A stretch of DNA of 64,000 bases from a virus. The notes beneath the pieces are model-generated. The model had not been told where the DNA came from, ran no database searches, and saw only the letters and a program-made list of their open reading frames with translations. Of this stretch, positions 55,885-62,604 are shown piece by piece. Position 1 is the first letter of the stretch, and every line of letters begins with the position of its first letter. The DNA lies in IMG/VR virus record IMGVR_UViG_3300001533_003062, positions 26,327 through 90,326 of that record; one strand, 5' to 3'. A program made the translations under genes and the position numbers.

Positions 55885-56538
55885 CTACTCTGTGGTTTTA
55901 CCATCAAAATGCTCGGAATCTTCCATAGCATCGCCTTTAGTTTTGTGAATCACCCCATCTTTGTGGTGTGGGGGGCTGTATATTGAGTATAATTTTAAAG
56001 GACCCTTTCCGGTATTTATAAAATTATGCTTAGCTCCCGCAGGCACTATAACCGAAGAATCATCCTTAACCTTATACGTTTTACTATTAATTATAGCCTC
56101 ACCCTCTCCCTCTTCTATACGGAAGAACTGATCAACATCGTGCACCTCGTCACCTATATCTTCTCCAGGCCCTATACTCATTAAAACTAATTGGCTACTT
56201 TTTCCTGTGTATAATACTTCCCTGAAGTTATTGTTATCTATAGTGGTCTTGCTGATATCCTTGTCGTAGAAACCCTCTAAACTGGGATTTTCAGACACCT
56301 CCTCTTCTTCAGAAAATTTATAGATTATAGAATCCGCTAAATTCCGCATATAGTCCGCCATGGTCATGGGAACCTCGTTCGCTTTTTTATTTTTTTTCTT
56401 CTTTTTATCTTTATTACGCCACATATCCAGGCATATTGCCACAGATTGGTCTTGAGGCTTACCCTCTACTCTACGGAGCTGGTGCATGCAGGCACCCATC
56501 CACCCGTCTTTATTCTTGAATTTTTTAGGATCAGGCAT
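55885..56538 (-). CDS. Cupin protein with phage-type N-terminal helix
   Basis: 217 residues. Residues 9-43 (DGWMGACMHQLRRVEGK, SVAICLDMWRNK) are an N-terminal segment seen in several phage proteins. A cupin domain lies at 90-195: VLMSIGPGEDIGDEVHDVDQ, FFRIEEGEGEAIINSK and VIVPAGAKHNFINTG give the metal-binding His/Glu pattern with HDVDQFF and late AGAKHN. A Lys-rich linker joins them. Cupins bind small ligands or metal, so enzyme or sensor are both possible. The gene ends with a TAG and is followed closely by the small Cys protein. Confidence 0.7.
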   Translation of the reverse strand: MPDPKKFKNKDGWMGACMHQLRRVEGKPQDQSVAICLDMWRNKDKKKKKNKKANEVPMTMADYMRNLADSIIYKFSEEEEVSENPSLEGFYDKDISKTTIDNNNFREVLYTGKSSQLVLMSIGPGEDIGDEVHDVDQFFRIEEGEGEAIINSKTYKVKDDSSVIVPAGAKHNFINTGKGPLKLYSIYSPPHHKDGVIHKTKGDAMEDSEHFDGKTTE

Positions 56539-56547
56539 GATTTATCT

Positions 56548-56609
56548 CCTATTATACTTATTGAATTCTTCTTGAATACCTATTATACTTATTGAATTCT
56601 TCTTGAATA
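56548..56609 (-). repeat. Perfect 31-bp tandem duplication at a gene end
   Basis: Two identical copies, 56548-56578 and 56579-56609, of CCTATTATACTTATTGAATT continuing with CTTCTTGAATA. The unit is 31 bp, not a multiple of three, so it shifts the reading frame at the end of the helical protein. It also carries the ribosome binding site of the next gene. Confidence 0.9.
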
Positions 56610-57907
56610 GCAGAATCCATCTTACGTATAGTATCTACAATTAACTTAACAAGTTCCTCGGACTTACCCTCTTTACCCTCTGGATCTTTATTATACTCGA
56701 TAATAGTATTATCGATGATACGTTTCAAAGTACCTGTGTCAAACTTTTTAACCTTTTTTAAAGTTTCTCCTATGGTGCCCTCTAACTCTTCTATAAGGCC
56801 CTTGAACTTTTTAAGCACTAAGTTAGGATCACCTACAGCAATGCTCTCAAATTGGTCCTCTAAGGACTTCAATTTAAAGGACTCATCCATCGAGGCAGTA
56901 CCTGCTGTCCGCACAATAAGGCTCCTCAGCTCATAAGCAGCCTCTTCTTTTCCTATAAGCTTAGCAACATTTGCAGCTTGCTTTAAAACCTTAGCGGTCT
57001 TGAGTGCTTTAATTTTTTTAGATATAGTACCCATAGCATCCCTCAGACTTTTTGAATCCGAGTGGCCTAAATCCTCAGCAAAACCGGGGTTCTCTATAAT
57101 AGTCTCTATTACCGCTATAAGGGCCTTATTTGTAGCCGAGTCTTCGGTTATTTCCTTTAATTTTTCTATTTCTTCCTTAAGATCGGACTTAGACATTCTA
57201 CTATATTTCTTAACAGCATCAAGAATAACATTTTGATCTATATTGCCCAGTGTGGACCCCGCTATCTCGTATAAAGAAGAGGTCACTCCAATAGCACTCT
57301 CTTCTCTATCTCCCGCTTTTTCTAACATAGACCCTACTTTTTCCGATAGAGAATACACCACATTAGCAATTTTAGAATAACCAGAGTCTCGCATCTTTTT
57401 AGAGATGATCTCTAGGTCACGAGCATTTTTCTGTATTTTATTTTTATGCATTAGATTTTTTAGGTAGGTGTCATCTCCCTTATCCTCTATGATAACTCCC
57501 TTAAGTAGATTGAGCCTCCTCTTATCTTTCTTACTTTGGCTTTTATCTAACCTACGGTACTCAGCCTCAATCTGATTAACGCCCAGACTTTTATACCCCC
57601 GGACTAGATCGACTAACTCTTTTACAGGTAAGGGCTCCTCATCCTGCGGGTCTATCTGAATTACGTCCGGATTCTTGTACCAGTCTTTTTCTAAGATCTC
57701 GGGTTTACCCGTCTGCATTGGTTTACCTTTATTAATAGGCCCTCTTACCCTATCTTTAAGCCTTTCTCTCTTACCAGGCCAAATACCTGGAAAAGCAGCC
57801 TCCCTAATGATCCGAGCTTCCTCTGACTTACCCTTAGCGGCCAGCTTCTCTGATAAAAGGTTGAGAGCCTTCTCTACTAAATCTAGTGCTTTACTATCGT
57901 CCGACAT
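56558..57907 (-). CDS. Long helical protein
   Basis: 449 residues, almost entirely alpha-helical. The first 35 residues loosely match the helical tag (ALDLVEKALNLLSEKLAAKG). The sequence then shows repeated Lys/Glu/Leu helices without enzyme motifs. Its C-terminus has been changed by a tandem duplication: without the second copy the protein would end NKYNRR, instead of NKYNRYSRRIQ. The RBS AAGGAGCAATAA before the ATG is itself duplicated. Likely scaffold or virion interior component; inference only. Confidence 0.65.
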   Translation of the reverse strand: MSDDSKALDLVEKALNLLSEKLAAKGKSEEARIIREAAFPGIWPGKRERLKDRVRGPINKGKPMQTGKPEILEKDWYKNPDVIQIDPQDEEPLPVKELVDLVRGYKSLGVNQIEAEYRRLDKSQSKKDKRRLNLLKGVIIEDKGDDTYLKNLMHKNKIQKNARDLEIISKKMRDSGYSKIANVVYSLSEKVGSMLEKAGDREESAIGVTSSLYEIAGSTLGNIDQNVILDAVKKYSRMSKSDLKEEIEKLKEITEDSATNKALIAVIETIIENPGFAEDLGHSDSKSLRDAMGTISKKIKALKTAKVLKQAANVAKLIGKEEAAYELRSLIVRTAGTASMDESFKLKSLEDQFESIAVGDPNLVLKKFKGLIEELEGTIGETLKKVKKFDTGTLKRIIDNTIIEYNKDPEGKEGKSEELVKLIVDTIRKMDSAIQEEFNKYNRYSRRIQ

Positions 57908-57908
57908 T

Positions 57909-57930
57909 TATTGCTCCTTTATTGCTCCTT
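57909..57930 (-). repeat. 11-bp tandem duplication of a ribosome binding site
   Basis: TATTGCTCCTT occurs twice in direct succession (57909-57919 and 57920-57930). On the coding strand this gives two AAGGAG sites before the ATG at 57907, the first being part of the upstream gene's last codons (AAG-GAG-CAA-TAA). Confidence 0.85.
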
Positions 57931-58617
57931 ATAGTATTCAGCTAATTTCTCATCGAAATATTTTATTTTATTCTTCGGCAGAAAACTCTTGAGACCGGAA
58001 GTATAGTATGCGAACGAATCTGCCCAATCGTCCCATGGATTTCTTTTAGCATAAAAACGTGTAAAACCTGCGTCAGGTGAATAATACCAATCATCTTTTA
58101 AAACAGGCATACCCTTCTCTTTAATTACCATCCTTTTGTGACCCGGGATAGGCTTCTCAGACCATCCTGAAAGATTCAGCCACTCTGGTTGAAGAGAGAG
58201 GTCAGAACCTACATCTTTACCTTTTTCAGCATCCCACCCATGACCTAACTCATGGTAAAGAGTCTGATCGAATTTATTTAACCGCCTTCCCTCAGGATCT
58301 ACATCCTCCGACACGTCATCTAATAACCTCTCATTTAAAATAAGAGTTCCCCCGTCTATGTACTTACCATGATTAGGGTAAAACTCTTTAGATTCTCCCA
58401 TGTCCTCAAAACCTAAACGGCTAATTTTGCAATCATTTACTAGCTCCGCCGGTATCCTCTTTAGACTATTCACAAGTAAATCAAAGTATTCGGGATTAGT
58501 ATTTTCAACTAAACCTATTCCATAGGTACTACTTAAGACTTCTGCAGAGCTGTTCTTATTAGACCAGTCCTGTATTTCTTTAGCTAAACGCCTTAATTTT
58601 TGTACCTGTGAAAACAT
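57919..58617 (-). CDS. Zincin-type metallopeptidase
   Basis: 232 residues from the ATG at 58617 (in-frame ATG at 58632 lies within a hairpin). TLYHELGHGWD carries the HExxH zinc motif (His-Glu-Leu-Gly-His), and the downstream WADSFAYY gives the usual third acidic or aromatic ligand region of gluzincins such as lethal-factor-like peptidases. No signal peptide. A virion-processing, host-targeted or toxin role is open. The SD AAAAGG is inside a stem-loop at 58620-58653. Confidence 0.75.
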   Translation of the reverse strand: MFSQVQKLRRLAKEIQDWSNKNSSAEVLSSTYGIGLVENTNPEYFDLLVNSLKRIPAELVNDCKISRLGFEDMGESKEFYPNHGKYIDGGTLILNERLLDDVSEDVDPEGRRLNKFDQTLYHELGHGWDAEKGKDVGSDLSLQPEWLNLSGWSEKPIPGHKRMVIKEKGMPVLKDDWYYSPDAGFTRFYAKRNPWDDWADSFAYYTSGLKSFLPKNKIKYFDEKLAEYYKEQ

Positions 58618-58619
58618 AA

Positions 58620-58653
58620 AAAGCCTTTTCATAACATATTATGAAAAGGCTTT
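58620..58653 (-). promoter_or_regulatory. RBS-sequestering hairpin
   Basis: A perfect 15-bp stem (arms 58620-58634 and 58639-58653, 4-base loop) on the minus strand, AAAGCCTTTTCATAA paired with TTATGAAAAGGCTTT. The second arm contains the AAAAGG ribosome binding site of the ATG at 58617 and the alternative ATG at 58632. It could block translation until opened, or protect the 5' end of the mRNA. Confidence 0.65.
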
Positions 58654-58655
58654 AA

Positions 58656-58671
58656 TATTAATAGAAAATTA
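58656..58671 (-). promoter_or_regulatory. Recurrent 16-bp promoter-like motif
   Basis: Minus strand TAATTTTCTATTAATA directly before the hairpin and 39 bases before the peptidase ATG. Identical to the copy at 38917. Confidence 0.5.
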
Positions 58672-58682
58672 TAAATATATTG

Positions 58683-58967
58683 TTAAGCTTTTCGCCCCCT
58701 TAACTCATCCCTAGATAATCTAATGATCTTATCTGATACGCTATTAGAAGTGTTAAGATAAAGTCCTAGCCTTGCTATAGCCTCTAATTCCTCTGTAGCT
58801 AAGCAAGGATATATAGCCTCTACCCGAGCTATTAAAGATGCTTTATTCTTTCCTTCTATACGCTCACTTTTAAACTCTGAGAAATATTTATCCCTAATTT
58901 TTTTAGCCAATAACTCAGCAGCCAGCGCTAGCCTTTTGCATCTCTCCTGCTCTTCACTTTCTTGCAC
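58683..58967 (-). CDS. Small helical protein, possibly flanked by IS insertion
   Basis: 94 residues from a GTG at 58967. Helical and charged (CKRLALAAELLAKKIRDKYF). The open frame extends upstream to about 59035 with plausible sequence (AWDLFESVVKRKLVQES) into the tnpB remnant on the other strand. So the start could be an artefact of the insertion, or the GTG is genuine. No family recognised. Confidence 0.5.
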   Translation of the reverse strand: MQESEEQERCKRLALAAELLAKKIRDKYFSEFKSERIEGKNKASLIARVEAIYPCLATEELEAIARLGLYLNTSNSVSDKIIRLSRDELRGRKA

Positions 58968-58981
58968 TAATTTTCTCTTTA

Positions 58982-59427
58982 CTACAGACTCAAATAAATC
59001 CCAAGCCTGTGACCTCGGCTGCCGTGCCTTGGTCTATGGATCTGATAACACTAAAATAATGGCCCCTAAATTTTTTAGGGAAGCTGAAAAAGACCTTTAT
59101 AAAGTACAGAGGAAACTTAGTAAAAACTTAAAAAATTTACTAAAGAGAGGGCTAAGCAGAAAAAAATAGTATCTAAAGTCTACGGAAGAATTTCTAATAA
59201 AAGAAATGATTTTAGCCATAAAGTGGCCAATAACTTGGTTCAATCCTTTGATGTAATTTGTCTCGAAGATTTGGCTATAAAGAAAATGATAGAAACAAAG
59301 AAGCACTCTAAGAGCATAGCTGATGCGTCTTGGGCAAAACTGATTCAAATGATTACCTACAAAGCGGAAGAAGCTGGTAGGTTGGTTATTCCAGTTAACC
59401 CACGGTTTTAACCGTGGGAGCAGTCAC
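58982..59427 (+). pseudogene. tnpB: Decayed tnpB with right-end hairpin
   Basis: Plus strand, several frames. Readable parts are LVYGSDNTKIMAPKFFREAE with EKDLYKVQRKLSKNLKN, then after a frameshift SKVYGRISNKRNDFSHKVAN and SFDVICLEDLAIKKM (the RuvC-II Glu), ending VIPVNPRF. The N-terminal third and the zinc finger are missing. The 3' end runs directly into the hairpin CCCACGGTTTTAACCGTGGG (59399-59418) and AGCAGTCAC. It sits between the 94-residue gene and an orphan coding fragment. Confidence 0.85.
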
Positions 59428-59534
59428 TTCCTCTTAAATTTATGGTCAATTTCGACCTGATCTCTCACGAAAATTTTACCCTCAAGATTAAGATAAAATA
59501 CAACAGGAGACCCCTCTCTAGCATTTACCAGTAA
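59424..59534 (-). pseudogene. Orphan coding fragment next to the IS remnant
   Basis: An open frame with no start codon reads LVNAREGSPVVFYLNLEGKI followed by FVRDQVEIDHKFKRK and ends at TGA at the IS boundary. It overlaps the end of the 164-residue gene by ten bases in another frame. It looks like the end of a gene that was damaged when the element entered. Deleting the element would change its last codon to AAG-TAA. Weak evidence. Confidence 0.35.
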
Positions 59535-60019
59535 TCATCGTCCTCTTCCTTTTTATCAAGATCCGGTTTAAAAGCGGGAGGGTGCTTTAATTTAATTGTA
59601 CGCCAAGCATCTCTTTTATTCTGGTCTTGCTTAAAATTCTGCTTCTCTGCTTCATAGAGCTCCGGATCCTCATAAGGGTCTGCATTATTAATTCCGATGA
59701 TTTTCACCCCACCATGCTTTATGTAGTCCTTGATATGAGTAGCTAAATTATCTGAAAATTCTTTGTTTAGCTCTAAAATAGACACCATATGGCTTAATGT
59801 ATTCTTAGGCCTAGGATAACCTTTCCAATTCTTAAGAGTTTTCTTAAACTTACTTATAAGATCTTCGCCATCTTTAACATCGCGATAAGTCTCCCGAGAC
59901 TCTTTAGCTATGTCTGTTAAAGAATCTATTATAGACTCGTTATTAAAATTATAGTCGCCTTCCCCTGATTCCTTAGGAAAAAGACTAGCACCTACCCAAT
60001 CTAAATGATCAACCAACAT
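59525..60019 (-). CDS. Unknown hydrophilic protein
   Basis: 164 residues from the ATG at 60019 with AGGAG seven bases upstream; a TTG at 60052 is rejected. The protein is charged and helical (SLTDIAKESRETYRDVKDGE) with an acidic end DKKEEDDDYW. A strand GVKIIGINNADPYED lies in the middle. No family recognised. It is co-transcribed with the nucleotidyltransferase gene. Confidence 0.6.
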   Translation of the reverse strand: MLVDHLDWVGASLFPKESGEGDYNFNNESIIDSLTDIAKESRETYRDVKDGEDLISKFKKTLKNWKGYPRPKNTLSHMVSILELNKEFSDNLATHIKDYIKHGGVKIIGINNADPYEDPELYEAEKQNFKQDQNKRDAWRTIKLKHPPAFKPDLDKKEEDDDYW

Positions 60020-60038
60020 ACACCACTCCTTTTTTAAA

Positions 60039-61124
60039 TTATCTGATTCCAATATCTTGAGCCTTTCTTGACCTGCGATCCAACTTTTTATCTCGGTTAC
60101 TTAGGAACTCTTCATAGTCATCAAAATCTTCTGGGACAACTTTATCTACTTCTGCTTTTATTTCAGGGTAAAACTTTAAGAGCTCCTCCACCACCCGAGA
60201 ATCTTGGATTCCTTGGTCTATCGCGTCCTTCACATCTCCTTCACGACCTCTTAACTCAAAAACGTCCCACCTTTGCCGATTCAAGGACACTAAGACATTT
60301 ACTAATAGTGTGTAAGGATCTCGATCTCCGTTATAGCCATAATAAGATAACTTCTCCGCAAATTCCGAGGCTACCCCGATTTCTATTGCCCTGAATAAAT
60401 GAACAACCACATGGAAAGGATCTAGGCCCCTATACTTTATGCTTTCTGCTAAAGCCCTTTCAGTCCCCGAGGCTATCTTCTTCCCCTCTCTCACCGCAGT
60501 CAGAATAACCCTCAGGGCGGCTCTATCCCCTAATAAACCTTTGTCGTCTGTTATGCCCTCTCCCCTCTCAAATTCGTATGGGGTTGCCCGAACAATGCCG
60601 TCCGCTATATCTCTAGAGGCTCTCAAAGTGTACACTATTTTACCCGGGCGATATAAAACCTCATTTATAGTTAGGTCCCTAAATCGCATATAACTCTCAA
60701 AGGATCGCTCGGTGTCTATGCCCCCAAAATTGTGGTACCCTTCCGTAGCCTGACTAAAAACTTCACTCTTTTCACTCAACTCCCTTAATTCTCTCTCAAG
60801 GTCGGGGTCTTCTGACCCTATTAGAACTAGGTCAAGGTCCCGAGGGGACTCTTTAGTCCTACCGGTTATATGCTTCCTTAAAACCTCACGAGCTACCCCT
60901 CCCTTTACCCACAAATTTTTGTGCTTCTTAAAAACTGGCGAGAGAGCCTCCAGGGCTTCTCCTACTTTTCCAGCAAAAGGCACAGAGGAGGTGTTGTCCT
61001 CTTTAATTACTTTCCTATAGTCTAAAAACGACAGCACCACGCGGAAAGGCATATTTGGTGTATTTTTTAGATGATTAAAACTCAAGGCTTTCAGACTCCC
61101 TAAAAAGATATAATTAGGCATCAT
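60039..61124 (-). CDS. Pol beta-type nucleotidyltransferase (CCA-adding/poly(A) polymerase-like)
   Basis: 361 residues. NLWVKGGVAREVL (70-82) with PRDLDLVLIGSED (94-106) is the GG...DxD signature of the nucleotidyltransferase head of class II CCA-adding enzymes and poly(A) polymerases. The following GGIDTERSFESYMRFRDLTINEV segment and the helical body (ALAESIKYRGLDPF) fit the neck/body region. A phage enzyme might repair tRNA 3' ends, tail RNA or modify a host RNA. The first 45 residues are extra. Two ATG codons (61124, 61121) are equally good starts. Confidence 0.75.
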   Translation of the reverse strand: MMPNYIFLGSLKALSFNHLKNTPNMPFRVVLSFLDYRKVIKEDNTSSVPFAGKVGEALEALSPVFKKHKNLWVKGGVAREVLRKHITGRTKESPRDLDLVLIGSEDPDLERELRELSEKSEVFSQATEGYHNFGGIDTERSFESYMRFRDLTINEVLYRPGKIVYTLRASRDIADGIVRATPYEFERGEGITDDKGLLGDRAALRVILTAVREGKKIASGTERALAESIKYRGLDPFHVVVHLFRAIEIGVASEFAEKLSYYGYNGDRDPYTLLVNVLVSLNRQRWDVFELRGREGDVKDAIDQGIQDSRVVEELLKFYPEIKAEVDKVVPEDFDDYEEFLSNRDKKLDRRSRKAQDIGIR

Positions 61125-61143
61125 AGAACTATCGACTATCTCT

Positions 61144-61159
61144 TATTAATAAATTATTA
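61144..61159 (-). promoter_or_regulatory. Recurrent 16-bp promoter-like motif
   Basis: Minus strand TAATAATTTATTAATA, 20 bases before the nucleotidyltransferase ATG and identical to the copy at 54735. Confidence 0.45.
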
Positions 61160-61187
61160 TAAGGACTTAATTTTTGGGGCATTAAAA

Positions 61188-61196
61188 AGTATATTC
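61188..61196 (+). promoter_or_regulatory. Plus-strand AGTATATT motif
   Basis: AGTATATTC with CTACTAGG following, 19 bases before the ATG at 61215. Same type as before the genes at 39013 and 62115. Confidence 0.35.
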
Positions 61197-61214
61197 CTAC
61201 TAGGAAGGATGCTT

Positions 61215-61547
61215 ATGAGATACGCAGAACAACTAAAAGCATATAGCGATATCTTATGTCGAGAAGCGCTTAAGGTATCCTCTGCTGAGTGGGATTATCC
61301 GGCATCTTTGAACTATGTGCTATGTTTTAAGGACTGCACCATTGAGAATGCTTTCTATAGTTTTCTACTAAACTTTAAACCCATAGATGAAATCACAAAT
61401 AGTAAAGATTATCTTATAAAGGCGGACATACCGCTTACTTTAAAGGTGCTCTTCACGGAGAAGATAGAAAATATACCACTATATATTAATAACTCAAATC
61501 TTTTTGTACGGTGTGCGGCTATCTTCCGATTGAATGGCGGACCTTAA
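61215..61547 (+). CDS. Small HEAT-like protein A
   Basis: 110 residues, plus strand, from the ATG at 61215; the ATG at 61209 has no spacing after GGAAGG. The C-terminus YINNSNLFVRCAAIFRLNGG resembles the end of the neighbouring plus-strand protein (ISHENLHIKAASELRLS), so the two are distant paralogues with one or two HEAT-like helical repeats. Function unknown. It converges with a minus-strand gene 14 bases away. Confidence 0.6.
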   Translation: MRYAEQLKAYSDILCREALKVSSAEWDYPASLNYVLCFKDCTIENAFYSFLLNFKPIDEITNSKDYLIKADIPLTLKVLFTEKIENIPLYINNSNLFVRCAAIFRLNGGP

Positions 61548-61561
61548 CAACATTAAAAAAC

Positions 61562-62005
61562 CTATAAATCGGAGACCTTAGTGCCTTCAGGTATCCCCGG
61601 CTTCTTAGGACCTACAACCTCGGGGGTACTTTCCCCTATTTCCTTTAGGGTACTTAAAATTTTGGGTTTTACCGTACTAGTAAGGTAATTTCTTATCTTC
61701 CCCATCTCATTAAGTATCATTTGATACTCTCCCCTGAACTTAGGGTTAGTCTTTTTTACAGAGATACCCCTGGTCACCCTATCCTTTGTTATGCCCCATT
61801 TTTTTAAGTTAGCACCAAAGTCCGCTAACATACTATTAAGGGTTATACCGAGTTCCTCCAGGGCCGATAGAATCTCAGGGGACTTATCTTCTGATAAAGA
61901 CTCTGCGGTATTAGCAATAATATCCATTCCGTAAGCAAGGTCATAATTCCCTGAGGACTCAAACAAGTCCGAGATACTATCCATAGATGCTATAATTTCC
62001 CTCAT
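61562..62005 (-). CDS. Unknown helical protein with tag-like N-terminus
   Basis: 147 residues from the ATG at 62005, chosen because GGGAGG lies just upstream; another in-frame ATG is at 62017. The start EIIASMDSISDLFESSGNYD with IIANTAESLSEDKS resembles the shared helical segment. The rest is helical (LSALEELGITLNSMLADFG) with a Pro-rich end. No enzyme motif; probably the same protein group as the tagged genes at 42-46 kb. Confidence 0.6.
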   Translation of the reverse strand: MREIIASMDSISDLFESSGNYDLAYGMDIIANTAESLSEDKSPEILSALEELGITLNSMLADFGANLKKWGITKDRVTRGISVKKTNPKFRGEYQMILNEMGKIRNYLTSTVKPKILSTLKEIGESTPEVVGPKKPGIPEGTKVSDL

Positions 62006-62050
62006 CTCACCTCCCATATAACGGATAAAAGTCTATAGAACATAAACTTT

Positions 62051-62066
62051 TATTACTAGATTATTA
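62051..62066 (-). promoter_or_regulatory. Recurrent 16-bp promoter-like motif
   Basis: Minus strand TAATAATCTAGTAATA, 46 bases before the ATG at 62005. Confidence 0.5.
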
Positions 62067-62085
62067 TAATAACACCGACTTAAAT

Positions 62086-62094
62086 AGTATATTA
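62086..62094 (+). promoter_or_regulatory. Plus-strand AGTATATTA motif
   Basis: AGTATATTA lies 21 bases before the ATG at 62115 and overlaps the divergent promoter region of the minus-strand gene. Confidence 0.35.
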
Positions 62095-62114
62095 TGTGTA
62101 GGAGGGAAATAACT

Positions 62115-62459
62115 ATGCAATACTCGATAAATGACTATAAGAGATTCTCAGAGATATTAGATAGACTCTATCTAGGACTAGGACTTGAATTTGGAAAGCC
62201 CTCTAATATTACAAAATGCCTCGTAGCATATGAAGACACTTCTGGGAGTGACCTCCTAATACGGTATATCGAATTAATTGAAAAAAGCGGCCCAGAAGAA
62301 GGACCCCTGTTCGTGTCAAAAACACATAAAGAACTCCTGCTTTCTATCTTGTTTGAGGATGGCTTAGAAAAGGCGATATTAAACATATCACACGAAAACC
62401 TACATATCAAAGCCGCCTCTGAGCTACGCCTAAGCTTTCAAGAGCGTCCTCGTAGCTAA
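62115..62459 (+). CDS. Small HEAT-like protein B
   Basis: 114 residues from the ATG at 62115 with AGGAGG nine bases upstream; an ATG at 62094 is rejected because this site lies inside it. The N-terminus YSINDYKRFSEILDRLY and C-terminus ISHENLHIKAASELRLS match the other plus-strand paralogue at 61215. A short HEAT-like protein. It ends two bases from a convergent small minus-strand gene. Confidence 0.6.
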   Translation: MQYSINDYKRFSEILDRLYLGLGLEFGKPSNITKCLVAYEDTSGSDLLIRYIELIEKSGPEEGPLFVSKTHKELLLSILFEDGLEKAILNISHENLHIKAASELRLSFQERPRS

Positions 62460-62461
62460 AA

Positions 62462-62575
62462 TTAAAAACCAGGTGTTGAATATTTCATTTTAGGCTCTGG
62501 ATAATTCGCCTCTTCAGGGCAGTCCTCTTCAGGGCAGTCCTCGGGTTGTGTTTCTGCTTGCTTTGTCCCTCTCAA
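62462..62575 (-). CDS. Small Cys/Glu-rich ORF behind the structured RNA
   Basis: 37 codons from a TTG at 62575 with AGGAGG eight bases upstream. The product has a duplicated PEDCPEE motif (ETQPEDCPEEDCPEEANYPE) and ends STPGF. The DNA unit CTCTTCAGGGCAGTC is itself duplicated. It lies directly after the 128-nt structured RNA, so it could be regulated by it. Start codon and length make it only moderately certain. Confidence 0.45.
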   Translation of the reverse strand: MRGTKQAETQPEDCPEEDCPEEANYPEPKMKYSTPGF

Positions 62576-62604
62576 TTAACCGTCCTCCTGTCTAAATATT
62601 AAAA

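Noticed and set aside
56885-57907. Repeats of Lys/Glu helices taken as a tape measure duplicate
   Set aside because: The protein is short, lacks a hydrophobic segment and is not in the tail cluster.
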